A stretch of DNA of 64,000 bases from Edaphochlamys debaryana (Eukaryota > Chlorophyta > Chlorophyceae > Chlamydomonadales). The stretch lies in contig JAEHOE010000136.1 in assembly GCA_016858145.1 (NCBI GenBank), positions 282,560 through 346,559 on the forward strand, in the 5' to 3' direction. How positions within the stretch are numbered: the first letter of the stretch is position 1; each line of letters starts with the position of its first letter. The translations under genes and the position numbers were made by a program. This document shows positions 45,701 through 55,900 of the stretch, in pieces. The notes under the pieces are model-generated. The model saw nothing but the letters and a program-made list of their open reading frames with translations. It had not been told where the DNA came from and did not search any database.

Positions 45701-47898
45701 GCGCAGGGCACTGGTGAGGTAGGCGTTCCACGTGAACATGCTGTCGTACACACTGCCGCCGGCGCTGCTGCTGGAGAGGGGGTGGAGAAGGAAGGGGAGG
45801 GAGGGGGGAGATGGGGATGGAGGAGGAAGGCCTCGCCGAGGCTGGGGTGTACACGCCGACACGCGTCGGAAGGAGGGGTGAGCAGTTGTCAGGGCAGGGC
45901 CCCGCTGCTGTGCTGGCCACACGCAGCCCCCTGCCCCACAGGCCCCCCCCCCCCCCCACCTGCTGGGCCCCGCCCCCGGGTCCGGGTCCATGGCGCCCAC
46001 GTCATGCAGGGGGCCCTGGGGGGTGGTGGGGGCCATGTTCGATTTAAAAGTCCGATGATTCCGGGACAGCAGGGCGGAGGGGGCTGCAGTCGGACCCCGG
46101 GTGCCATGGCATGCTTGCCAGAGGTCCAGCCAGGGCCGCCATGGCAGGGCGCGTCTGGTTACGTCAAGCTAGGTCTGGAAGCGTAATACTGCCCAGCCGA
46201 GCCCGAAGGCGACCAAACCGCGCCCCGCCCCGTTCCGCCGCACCTGCTGCTGCCTGAAGGCGGCCGCTGCCGCCGCCGCCGCCGCCCTGCAGTTGGTCTG
46301 CAGCGTGTGCGCCAGCGGGTAGGTGTAGGAGAAGTAGAAGTGCTTGGTCAGGTCCATGCCCATGAGCAGCTTGACGTAGCTGGGGGGGGGGAGGTGAGGG
46401 AGGCAAGAGGGGGGGGAGGGGGGTCAGGGAGGTGAGGGGGGTTGACGAGGGGCAACCGCAGCGACGCTTGGCATGGTGGAGGCGAGGACTGCTACCACCA
46501 TAGGCCGACATGAGCACACTGGCCAGCTAGGAGCTAGCCCTAGCGGCCCCCACTGTGCGGGACCCCCTCCCGCTCCACCCGCCCCCACCCCCCCTTCCCG
46601 AACGCACCGCTTCTCCGCCGCGCTGCTGGGCCCCCCTCCCGCCGCCGCGTAGCCCGGGTGCAGCGGCACCAGGGCGGTGGCCGCCACCGTGTAGACCCGG
46701 TGGCCCCCCGGCATGAGCCCCACGCGGGCCTTGCGCGTCACCAGCAGCAGGTAGAAGGTCTCGGTGAAGCGGAAGCAGCCGATCACGCCGCAGCACTGTG
46801 TGGGGGGGGGAGGGGGGGAGAGGGGGGAGGGTTGCGTGGGAGGGAGGGCGGGAGGGGGGAGGCGTGAAGGCAGGGCGGGCGAGGAATGCTGCGGTTGGCA
46901 GCATCCGGCGTCGGTCCTTATGATGCCGGTCCTGTCGCTACTGTCCGCCGCCTGAGTGCCCTCCCCTCCACCCTGGCAGCCCCTTCAGCTCGTGCGTGAC
47001 TAACGCAGCCCCCCAACCAGCCCCAATACGCGCACATCACCATCCCTCCCACGTTCCCCTGTCAGCCTTCCCCTGCCCCTGCCCCCTTCCCCTCCCCCCT
47101 TCCCCTCCCTCCTTCCCCTCCCCCCTCCCCTCTCCTCCTCTCCCCCTCTCCCCCTCTCCCCCCCTCACGTGTGTCACCAGCTGCAGCCCCCCCAGGTGTG
47201 CGTTGGCCGAGTGGATCTGGCCCAGCATGGTGCGGACCTCGGCCAGCGAGTAGCCCCCAGCCACCTCGGCCACATCCAGCTGGGTGGGCTCCTGCTTGGA
47301 GAGCTTGAGGTGGGGGTAGGGGGTAGGGGGAGGGGGAGGGGGGGAGAGGGGAGGGGGAGCGGGGAGAGTCTGAGAAGGGGATGGGGGGAGGGGGGGAGGC
47401 GAGGCGTACGGCCCCACGCGGCCCCGTGCGGCGGCTAGGGGGTCTCGCGGTGCTGTGGAACAGCCCTCAACCGCGAGGTGACTGACTAAAGCGTCCTCTT
47501 TTCACGACGGACAGCGGAATAGCAACATAGCGCCAGGCCCAGCCACAGGGCGGTTTGAGGAGTTCCAGCAGAGGCCTGGCCCCAGCAGCTGCCGCAGCCC
47601 TGCTCCACCCCCGCCTGCCTTGAGAAGCGCCGCAGTGCCCCGCAGCTTGCAGTACCCCACGATGTAGAGGCGGGCCTACGGCGCAGGGGGAGAGGGCGCG
47701 TCGGGTTAGCGCGAACTTGGTAGCCGGCCGGGAGATGGGGCTGGTGTGTGGGGGTGGATGGCAGAAGATGGCAACAGCCTCGCCCTCGCGAACTCGGGGG
47801 CAAGCGAATGGACATCAGTTGCGTTTGTGGTTGCCGTGTGCACCGGTCCTTGCCTTCGTCTGGTAAACTGAGAGGCGTTGGAACGGGACCGGCTCCAT
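36709..47898 (-). CDS. FIG4: FIG4/SAC-type phosphoinositide phosphatase with large low-complexity insertions
   Basis: 25 exons: 47898-47854, 47675-47619, 47303-47169, 46795-46608, 46379-46244, 46015-45960, 45770-45628, 45422-45298, 45071-45012, 44845-44750, 44609-44559, 44290-44163, 43808-42938, 42702-42569, 41861-41760, 41480-41402, 41164-40262, 39936-39773, 39511-39295, 39071-38893, 38704-38308, 38148-38038, 37767-37694, 37460-37097, 36873-36709. All phases agree; 1659 residues. SAC landmarks: [78 protein letters not shown], catalytic CX5R in [15 protein letters not shown] (Cys686, Arg692), [16 protein letters not shown]. It resembles Arabidopsis SAC1-SAC5 and Fig4, which hydrolyse PI(3,5)P2 on endomembranes. 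About 230 Ala/Gly/Ser residues precede the catalytic loop and ~750 mostly disordered residues follow the SAC domain. Introns 1, 2, 15, 18 and 24 begin with GC. Confidence 0.88.
42280..42842. repeat. Inverted duplication of the intron 13/exon 14 junction around exon 14
   Basis: Plus-strand 42280-42475 reads like the reverse complement of about 42665-42842. Both contain, in the same order, a TGACCCGAACGCAATCCCGC block, a C-rich CACCCACC run, an acceptor AG and TTTGCCTTCGGCCTGGTCGC. Exon 14 (42702-42569) lies in the spacer between the arms and partly in the right arm. Confidence 0.85.
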
Positions 47899-48142
47899 TT
47901 TGGCTTGTGTCCCTCGCGTGTGCGCCTCAGGCGGTGCTACGGGACCGCGTGCGGCTACATGGGCGATTCGATAGAGAGGAGCTGCAGAACAGGCGGAGTG
48001 CGTGACCACTCTGCCCGAAACCCTGCCCCATCAAAGCCCGATCCCGCTGTGGTGTGTTCCCCCGACTTTGCCCTCGCGACCCGCACCGCCAATCACACCC
48101 CCGTAGCCGCCCCACCGCCGTAGTACTTAGACCCCACCAACA
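47899..48142. promoter_or_regulatory. Divergent promoter region, FIG4-like (-) and COX6A (+)
   Basis: Only 244 bases separate the two start codons, so the promoters overlap or are shared. The COX6A side is CA-rich near the ATG. No TATA box is evident. Confidence 0.6.
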
Positions 48143-49517
48143 ATGCAGGCCCTTCGCCGCGCCACCGCTCAGGCTCTGCCCGGCCTGCGGAGGATGGCCT
48201 CCGCGGCGGAGACGACGCAAGACAAGATTTGGGCGCCTTACATGCCCGTTGCTCAGCCCACCGCTGAGGCGGCTAAGAAGGCCGTCAACAAGGAGATGGT
48301 CGGCTTCATGCTGCTGGGTAGGCCGGGTCTTCGAGACCGCCATCTGGTCGCGGAACCGGAGTTCTCAGCGGAGTTTAGCCTTCAGCCGCAGCACGGACTG
48401 GTACTCGATACGCTGGGACAGGAGCGAGCGCCTGCAGAGGCCCCACGAGGAGTGTCGGTGGCGTGATGGCGGAGCTCCCAGCCCAGCGACCAGGACGTTC
48501 GCTCTTTTTGTCACAAGATAGCGTTGAGCACCCGTATCGAGATATAATGGACGCATGGCGTTCGGAGGCGTCAGTTGTGCCGCTGCGTTCCGCTGATTGT
48601 CGCGCGCTGGCTCCTTCGCAGGCCCCGTGGGCGTTGCGTTCATGCTTTACGACTACGTCATCGGTCTGGAGGAGGAGCACCACGTCACCATTCCCCCGTG
48701 AGCCGGAGCCACCCGGGATGTCATGGGTGTACCTCCGGAGTCCATTTCGGGCACCGACCAGCAGCAGAGGGCGTCCGACGGGTTAATGGGGCGATGCGGC
48801 GTTGCCGTTAAGCTGACGTCCAGGGGCGCCCTACGTCCGCTCCGAGCGTGCGCTGAGGGCTCGCTCACAGGCCCCTCCGATAGCAGGGCGGTCGGGGGCA
48901 CCTTGCGCTGGCTTGGACCGAAGCAGGACCCCGGGGAGGAAAGCCCTACAGAGCTCCGAAAGGAGACCTCATCTCCCCTTTGCCCCGTGCCCCAGGTACC
49001 CGTGGATGCGCATCCGCCGTGTGGCGGGCATGCCGTGGGGCGAGGACGGCCTGTTCGGTGAGGCGGGGCGGGGCGGTCCGTGGGGGGAAAGGCAGCAGAG
49101 CCGCCAGGCAGGCCCCCAGTGGTCGGCAGGCGGGTGTTTCAGGCGGGCGTATAGGGGTCACAGAGCCCAGCGTTCAAATTCTAGGCAGGAAAAGCTGGGG
49201 ACGGAGGGCACATCAGCCACTCGGGTGGTCGCGTCCTCAGGCCAACGCCCTCCGTGCGCTCCTCCCCCCCCCCCGCAGAGGGCCACCCCCGCGTGGCCAC
49301 GGAGTGGCCCCCGGCTGAGGTGAGTGCCCCAAGCTGGGGGCGGATAGGGGGCCAGGGAGGTTGCGGGTAGCGGAGGGGGCCGCCGTGCGTGCTCGAAGGC
49401 TGGCTGGCCGGCTGGAGGTTGGATGCCATGCACAGGCTCGCACCTAGCCCCACGCCTCGCTTATCTGCCCCGGTCCTACCCCCCCCTCCGCAGGGCACTC
49501 CCGCCAAGCACCACTAA
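48143..49517 (+). CDS. COX6A: Cytochrome c oxidase subunit 6A (COX13), mitochondrial
   Basis: Five exons: 48143-48317, 48622-48697, 48996-49057, 49279-49319 and 49494-49517. All are GT-AG and phase-consistent; 125 residues. The N-terminus MQALRRATAQALPGLRRMAS is an Arg-rich amphipathic mitochondrial presequence. One membrane helix follows (MVGFMLLGPVGVAFMLYDYV), then the signature IPPYPWMRIRRVAGMPWGED followed by GLFEGHPR. In plants the equivalent reads YPYLHIRNKEFPWGPDGLFE. COX6A is a small nuclear-encoded subunit in the inner-membrane cytochrome c oxidase that stabilises the dimer. The tail WPPAEGTPAKHH extends past most homologues. Confidence 0.9.
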
Positions 49518-49933
49518 GCGGCACGCGCTGGGCGTGCGCTGCGCTGCCTGATGTGGGTCGCCGAGGCGAGCAGCAAGCGCCAGCCGGCACCCGCGAGGCC
49601 CTCTGGCCAAGGCTAAGCCGGTCGTGGCACATCCGCGCGAGGCATGTGGCGTATGGCTGGGCCTGCGCGGTGCGCTGAGCGTGGTGCGGTCTGCTGCACG
49701 CTGGTGGCAGCTCAGCACGGCGGCTTTACTACGGCTTATCTTTCTTGCTTTGCGTTTCCGACTAGTGGGATGTGTCTTTGAAGTGACTATGCGGCGCCGG
49801 ATTGACTGGGGTGGGCCGGCGGCCGTTGCGTGGGACGCGTGGGGCTTGCGGTGACTGGGGGTGCCTAGGTAGGTGTTGTGGCGCCGGCTTTCTCAAAGGC
49901 TAGCGGCAGTGGGTAACAGCTGATCGGCCCTCG

Positions 49934-49938
49934 TGTAA
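49934..49938 (+). terminator. TGTAA polyadenylation signal of COX6A
   Basis: First TGTAA after the COX6A stop, 417 bases downstream. A second one lies at 49996-50000. Confidence 0.6.
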
Positions 49939-50000
49939 CAGGGGTGCGAAGCTGTATGTAGAGTGGTGGTGTAGCGGCGAAGCGTCCTAACGCTGTGTAA

Positions 50001-51164
50001 TGCAGAGGACGGTCTGGCGCATGCGCCACGCTGGCAAGTGGCAACCAACGCAGGGGCGCACGGATCAACGGTATGCTCCCTCGCCGCGAGGGACCAAGCA
50101 CCACAGGTCCCGCGAGCGCGCGGTGGAAGTCCACAACCGAATGCAGCAGACACATGAGGTCATGAGCCCATCCCAATAGGCTTGCAGTCAGACGGAGGAG
50201 AGTCCTCTGGGCGTTCCGGGTTTGACGATGAAGCCCCGGCGAGTAGTAGAAGGTTTACATTAAAGACCCGCAATCCCAGCAGACAGCGCAGATCGCAGAG
50301 GAACGGCAGGCGCGGGCGGCGGCAGGAGGCGATGAGTAATGCCACCCCTCGGGGCCGTGACCCACTGACCCAACGCGTGTGAGCAGCACCGCAGCAAGCA
50401 AGTGATGGGGTCCCATGCGCAGTCGAGCGCTGAGGAGGGCAGGCCGGCGGCCAGCCGCGGGAAGACGAAGCGCCGGCGGCCAGCACAGACTGTTTCGAAC
50501 AGAACCGTTCAATATGGTCCAGAACGTGGTACGGACTCAGAAGTACGGTTGCTTCCGCTCCTTGCCCTCGGCATGCCGCACAGCCCCTCCGCTGCTATCT
50601 CCTCACGCAACGGTCTTCGCACGCGTCAGCGTGAGGCCAGGCGTCAGCACAGAAACGGGCCGCGACCGGTGCGGGCGGGGCTCGGGGCTCCACGTGCCGT
50701 CGGGTACCCCTGGGGCGGCGTGCAGGCTCTCCAGTGCCTGCTGGACCAGGGGTGCCCGGTGGACTGGGATGCAGCGATGGGCGCGGCTCAGGAGGAGGAC
50801 GTTCCGGAGGGGGTGCGGGAGTGGGTGAAGGCGCAGTGGGACGCGCGGCAGTGAAGGGGAAAGGGGCTGGTGGGAGGGGCGAGGAGGGTGCCAGGGGCGG
50901 CAGGGTCGGAGGCCATGGGCGATGCAGCTGTGGATGGAGGGGCGTGGTGAGGTGTATCCATGCAGGTCTCGGGATAGCTCGCGGGTGCTGGAGGACAGAT
51001 GGGCTCGGGGCCGGTGGGTCGCGTTGTCGAAGCACCCGCTCGCGCAGCACCGCTGGGTCGGCGCATCCGAGGCAGCGCGTTGGCCCCATATCCCCATAGC
51101 TCCATAGACCCCAAGCCTCATAGCCGCATAGCCCCATAGCCCCATAGCCGCATACAGAGACACA
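50001..51164 (+). other. Intergenic region with a possible ankyrin-like gene remnant
   Basis: No complete gene. A plus-strand reading ending at 50854 finishes with GGVQALQCLLDQGCPVDWDA, then VPEGVREWVKAQW. This recalls the last ankyrin-type repeat of many volvocine ankyrin proteins, but nothing upstream continues it. Short CCCCATAG/CCGCATAG repeats fill about 51085-51150, just before the next ATG. Confidence 0.3.
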
Positions 51165-52280
51165 ATGGGGGCGCAGTGCTCCGCCCACGGCGACCCCGCC
51201 CCCTTGTTCGTGGGCGTGAGGCGCGCGGGAGGCCCAGGCATTCCCTACACGGCCGCCATTAGCCAGGAGATGCTTCGCTACAAGGGCTCTCAATACACAA
51301 CGACCCACACAGACAAGTGCAACCTGCTCCGGGCGGCCAAGGACTTCCGCGAGGGCCGCGGCCCGTCCGAGCCTGGTCCGCTGCTCAGGGTGGCGTTGGG
51401 GGTGCAGGATTCCGCCCAGCTTGCCGGTGCGGACTGCGGGCTGCAGGCGCGCGTTGTCGCCATCCAGGCCCGCGGCAACCGCACGGTGGTCGCGGGTCAG
51501 AAGCTGTCATCGGTCCACAAGGACCTGCCCAACGCGGTAAGACCTGCCTCGCTGCTGACCCGCCTCGCTGCATGCAACCGTTGACCTGCCTCGCTGCATG
51601 CAACCGTTGACCTGCCTCGCTGCTGACCCGCCTCGCTGCATGCAACCGTTGACCTCAACTGCAACTGCTGCCCTCGCCCCGCCCCCCTCGCAGACAGAAC
51701 TGTACCACGCGGCCGCAAACCTCGGCGGGGTCAAGCTGAACATGGTGTCTGGCAAAGCCGACAACCACTTTGTCGCTGGGCAGCTGGTGCACACTACCAA
51801 TGGGCACCAGTCAACCACCCGGCACGTCACGGTGGCGGCTGAGGCTGGCAGCAGCCTCCGCATGCTCCTCAAGATCGAGTTATACAACAGCGATGGCAAG
51901 TCGGCCCCCTGCCCCTGCCCCTGCCCCTTTTTGAGTAAGGGCTAAGTTTGAGTAAGGGCTAAGAAGTCTGCCCCCTGCCCCTGCCCCTGCCCCTGCCCCC
52001 CCCCCCCCCCCCCGGCGAGGTGGTCAAGGACGCCGAGGAGTTAGAGGAGTTCGGCTTCCGCTTTGAGGGGTACTTCCTGCCCGTCGTGGAGGAGGTGGCC
52101 ACGACCAACACGGAGGACGACACCAGCGGTGCAAGACACCGATTGTTTAAGGGGTCATTGAGCCTCACCATGTCCAATCCAGTGCTGGAGCGTCCTCGGC
52201 GGCTCCAAAGCTGGTCGAGGCAGGGGAGGCGTCAGGCCTTGGGCGAGGCCTGCAACCACGGCGTAGCAAGCCCTTTCTGA
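51165..52280 (+). CDS. Hypothetical protein, unrecognised; splice acceptor of exon 3 damaged
   Basis: Exon 1, 51165-51536 (124 codons), and exon 2, from 51694, join GT-AG in phase 0 and encode smooth, non-repetitive protein (YTAAISQEMLRYKG, then ELYHAAANLGGVKLNMVSGK). Exon 2 most likely ends at 51895 with a GC donor (ATG|GCAAGT). The continuing sequence GEVVKDAEELEEFGFRFEGY starts in phase at 52015, directly after a run of ~17 C, but the expected AG is absent there (CCCG|GCGAGG). This could be a base error in the C run or a genuine loss. The reading then runs to a stop at 52278-52280. If the GTGCAA after 'DTSG' near 52130 is a donor, the 3' end is unresolved. No domain is recognised. Confidence 0.5.
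51541..51660 (+). repeat. Minisatellite in intron 1 of the hypothetical gene
   Basis: Alternating ~20-25-bp units of CCTCGCTGCATGCAACC and GTTGACCTGCCTCGCTGCTG type, several nearly identical copies, filling most of the 157-base intron. Confidence 0.85.
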
Positions 52281-52907
52281 TGGCAGCCGGGTTCTGATGG
52301 CAGCCGGGTGGGGACACGGGGTCCGGGGCCCGCGACAACGCAGCACCGGCTCCACTCGCTGAGCCTCCAGCCTTACATCAAAGGAGGCTTTTTGCAAGTT
52401 GCACCGGCCACAACCATCCCGGCGCACAGCCGCGTATTCCGCCGCATCGGGCCTGGGGTGCAAGACTGAAGCAAACGAGCTTGTACAGAAGACAGTTACA
52501 CACTTCGCGCTGCTTGTAGGGCCTCGGGCGCGGCACGCCGCGAGTTCGACGAGCGCGTTGCCAACTTGCCTGACACTTGCCTGCACGGCGCTGGGCGTCG
52601 TCGCCCATGGGCATGCACACTTGTAAAGGCTTTCATGTTGTGCTGAAGTCGCGACGCCGCTCACGCGAGGCGCACGGATCCGTACGGGGAGACCTGGGGA
52701 GACCGACCGTCGTTTTGGGTCTATGCCTTTGCGACGCCCTCACGCGCAAGCCATACCAGTCCCTCATAGTCCATCGCACACCACACCAACATCCTAACGC
52801 CACCCGTAGCCCCTAGCCCCTAGTAGTGCTGCTGTGGGAGCATTGCTCTCGACGCTCTGGACATCGGACTCTTCTTCCCGGCCCGGCCCTAGGAGCAGGA
52901 GCCTGCC
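52281..52907 (+). other. Intergenic region upstream of the Aurora-like kinase
   Basis: About 630 bases with no supportable gene. It contains the kinase promoter and leader. Confidence 0.35.
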
Positions 52908-55900
52908 ATGAAGCTGCTGAAGAAGTAAGTGCGCCCAACGCGGGAGCCAGCGTCGCTCGCAACTGGGCCGACTCGAGGCCGACGGATGCACCTGCCCCCT
53001 CATCTTCCGTTGGGGAAAGCCAGTTGGGGACGGAGTTAGCCGACATCCAAGCGAGACATCAATACATAACAAGCATCCGTCCGCATGGCCAAACGTTAGG
53101 GCCTAGGCGGGCTGTGTTTTCTCACTGTGCATGGCTTCCGAACCCGCTACGCACCATAAGCAACGCACGCTGTCACATTGGTTCTGTCCTGTAGAGTATT
53201 CACCAAGTCTGATCGGAGCCCTGGATCGTTCGTCGAGGACGGTTCGGAAGACGATTCGACCCTAGAGCGTGAGCTGGACATGCCCGCTTCTGCCTCAAAT
53301 CAAAGGTAAATCTCCTTCGCACGCTGGTGACAACGGTCCTTCCAGCTTGCGCGGAGACCGTCGTGGCGCGAAGCGGCTCCTCATGGTCTTCACGGAGAAA
53401 TCCGCGCGCGCTAACTCGCGCGCCTTTCCTGCGTGTTGCAGCTTTGCGTACAGTGTCGACAGCTACGCGCCATCGGCTGTGACCTCGCCGCACGCAAAGG
53501 TTCCGGGCCCGCAGCCGGACATGCTCCGCTCGGCAGCCGAGGCAGCGGGCGCCCCAGGCGCCACGCCCCCCGCGATCTACCAACCCCACGTCCCCCAGCC
53601 CCCCGCACCCCCGGCCGGGACGCAGCAGGCCGCAGCCTCGCTGCCCAGCCCGCCGCGAGACCACGTAGCGCCCAAGAGCTATGAGAGGTGAGCAAGGGGC
53701 GGTCAACCATGGGCCCAGGCCGGTCCAGGCCCTGCCGGAGTTGCCGGAGTTGGGCCGAGCAGAACCCACCGTTCCCACCTCCTGTACACCTCATGTAAGG
53801 TGTTCGGGGTGCAGTAGGGTGGGGGCACGGGCGTTTTACTGCGCTCTGCCTCACAAGGGGGGTTGTGGCGATGTTCGCGGAAGCCCACAGCGCAGCGGCG
53901 CCCCCGGGCCGCCAGCGCCGGCGGCAGGAGCCCAGTTGCCACGCTCCAGACCTCTATAATTGCTAACTGCATTCACCGGAGTATTGCCAGTCAGTGTGGA
54001 ATTGTGGGCTGGACCTGGGAAGACCAACTGCTGGGGAAGCCGTTATAACCATATAAAACCATACGTGGGACACGTGGCGCGTGTGCTGCTCTTATGCCGA
54101 CTACACTCGCCCCCTTTCCGCCTCCCGCGCAGTGTCACGATCGCGGTGGGACGCAACTGCCCGCCCGGGCTGCGGCGCGATGTCTGGTGGGTCTTACCCG
54201 GGGAACCGGCAGGGCCGTAGAGACAGGGGGGCATGTAGAAAGAGGCGGCCGGCGGTCGAGAGGCCGCGCCGTTGCCGTGCTGTGCCGTGCGCCCCGCACC
54301 GCCAAAGCCTCGCGCCCTCGCTTGCGCACCGTAGCCGCATGTACGGCATCATGTGCAGGCCACCCGTAGCATCCGTACGTACGGTAGGCAGCCGGCGGCG
54401 TGAAGCTGAGCCAGTCCGGCCCAGCGCATAGGAGCTGACCGGGGGGTGGCGCAGCCTGGGCTCGCGGCGCTCGCTCAGCACTGGGGGAGAGCGAGGGCGA
54501 GGGTGGCGTGGTGCAGCGTGCAGCGTGCAGCGTGCAGCGTGGGCGGGCCAGGGGCGCAGGGGATGCGGCAGGAAGCTAGCCGGCAGGTGTGGCGGTGGGC
54601 GGTGGGCAGCCGGCTGCAGGTGGCCGACGCCCGGATGTGCTGTGGGGCGGCCAGCGGCCCTCGGACGAGTGTCTCGAGCCAACACGTCCACGAGTCCCCG
54701 AGTCCGCTGCTGACGCTGTGCTGGGAGACCTCGCCCTCAAGCCGGGGCGGCAGCCCTCCTACCGCCGGCTTGGCACTAGGCGCTGGTCCCCCTGTCCTCC
54801 ACATCGCCTCACCTGGCCCCACCTAGCCCACACCTCCTTTCCCTCATCCGCTCACCCTTCCCGTCCGCCTTAACTGCCCCCCGCCCCCAGGCACGTGAAC
54901 GACTTCGACCTGCGCAAGCTCATGTACAACGGCGCCATCTCCATAGTCTACCACGCGGTGGACAAGCGCTCCGGCATCACGGTGGCGCTCAAGCTCTACA
55001 AGCGCATCAAGCTCAACGAGATAGAGAGGCACCAGGTGGGAGTGGGGGTCACTGGGGCGGGGATGAGGAGGCAGCGCAGCGGCTGGCAGGGCCGCGGTCT
55101 CGGATTCCGCCAGCCCACCACTCTGACCACCCTGCCCTCGCTCCGCTCCTCACCTGCACCTCCACCTGTGTCCCCCCCTGTCCCACCCGCCCCCCAGGTG
55201 GCCCGCGAGATCCGGCTCCACGCCGACCTGGCGCACGACTCCATCATCGCCATGTACGCCGCATGGAAGGACAGGGCCTACGTCTACCTGGCGCTGGAGT
55301 GGGCGCCCGGGGTGAGCGGGGGGGAGGGGGCGCGTGTGCAGGGTATGTGCGATGAATGCAACTGGGCGGGAGGGCCAGACGCAAATGCGCTCGAGGGCGC
55401 CCGGGGCAGCGCGTGCTACAGCACAGGCGACACAGGCGCCTGGGCTGCAGGGGAGCTGGCGGGCTTTGGAGGAGCCTCGCAGGTCCCGCCCCTTCCGCCG
55501 ACGCCCCCTCCCTCTCCCCCCTCCCCCCCCTCTCCCCTGTCAGGGCGACGTCTACTCCTACCTCAAGTCCCAGCGCGGCCGCCTGGCCGAGGAGCTGGCG
55601 GTGCCGCTCATCCTGGAGCCCTTCATGGCGGGGCTGAGCGTCATCCACGACAAGGGCCTCATCCACCGCGACATCAAGCCCGAGAACATGCTGCTCACCA
55701 ACTCGTTCCAGGTCAGCGTGGTTTTGGGGGGGGAGGGAGAGGGGGTAAGGGGGAAGGGAGGGCGTGGGGAGGAACAGGTGGTTCGCGTTGGCCGGGCACG
55801 TGTCGCCTTGCCACGAACATGCTGCTCACCAACTCGTTCCAGGTGGGGAGCGAAGGCAGAGGGCAGGGATAGGGGGGATTGGGGAAGGGGAGGGCGAGGG

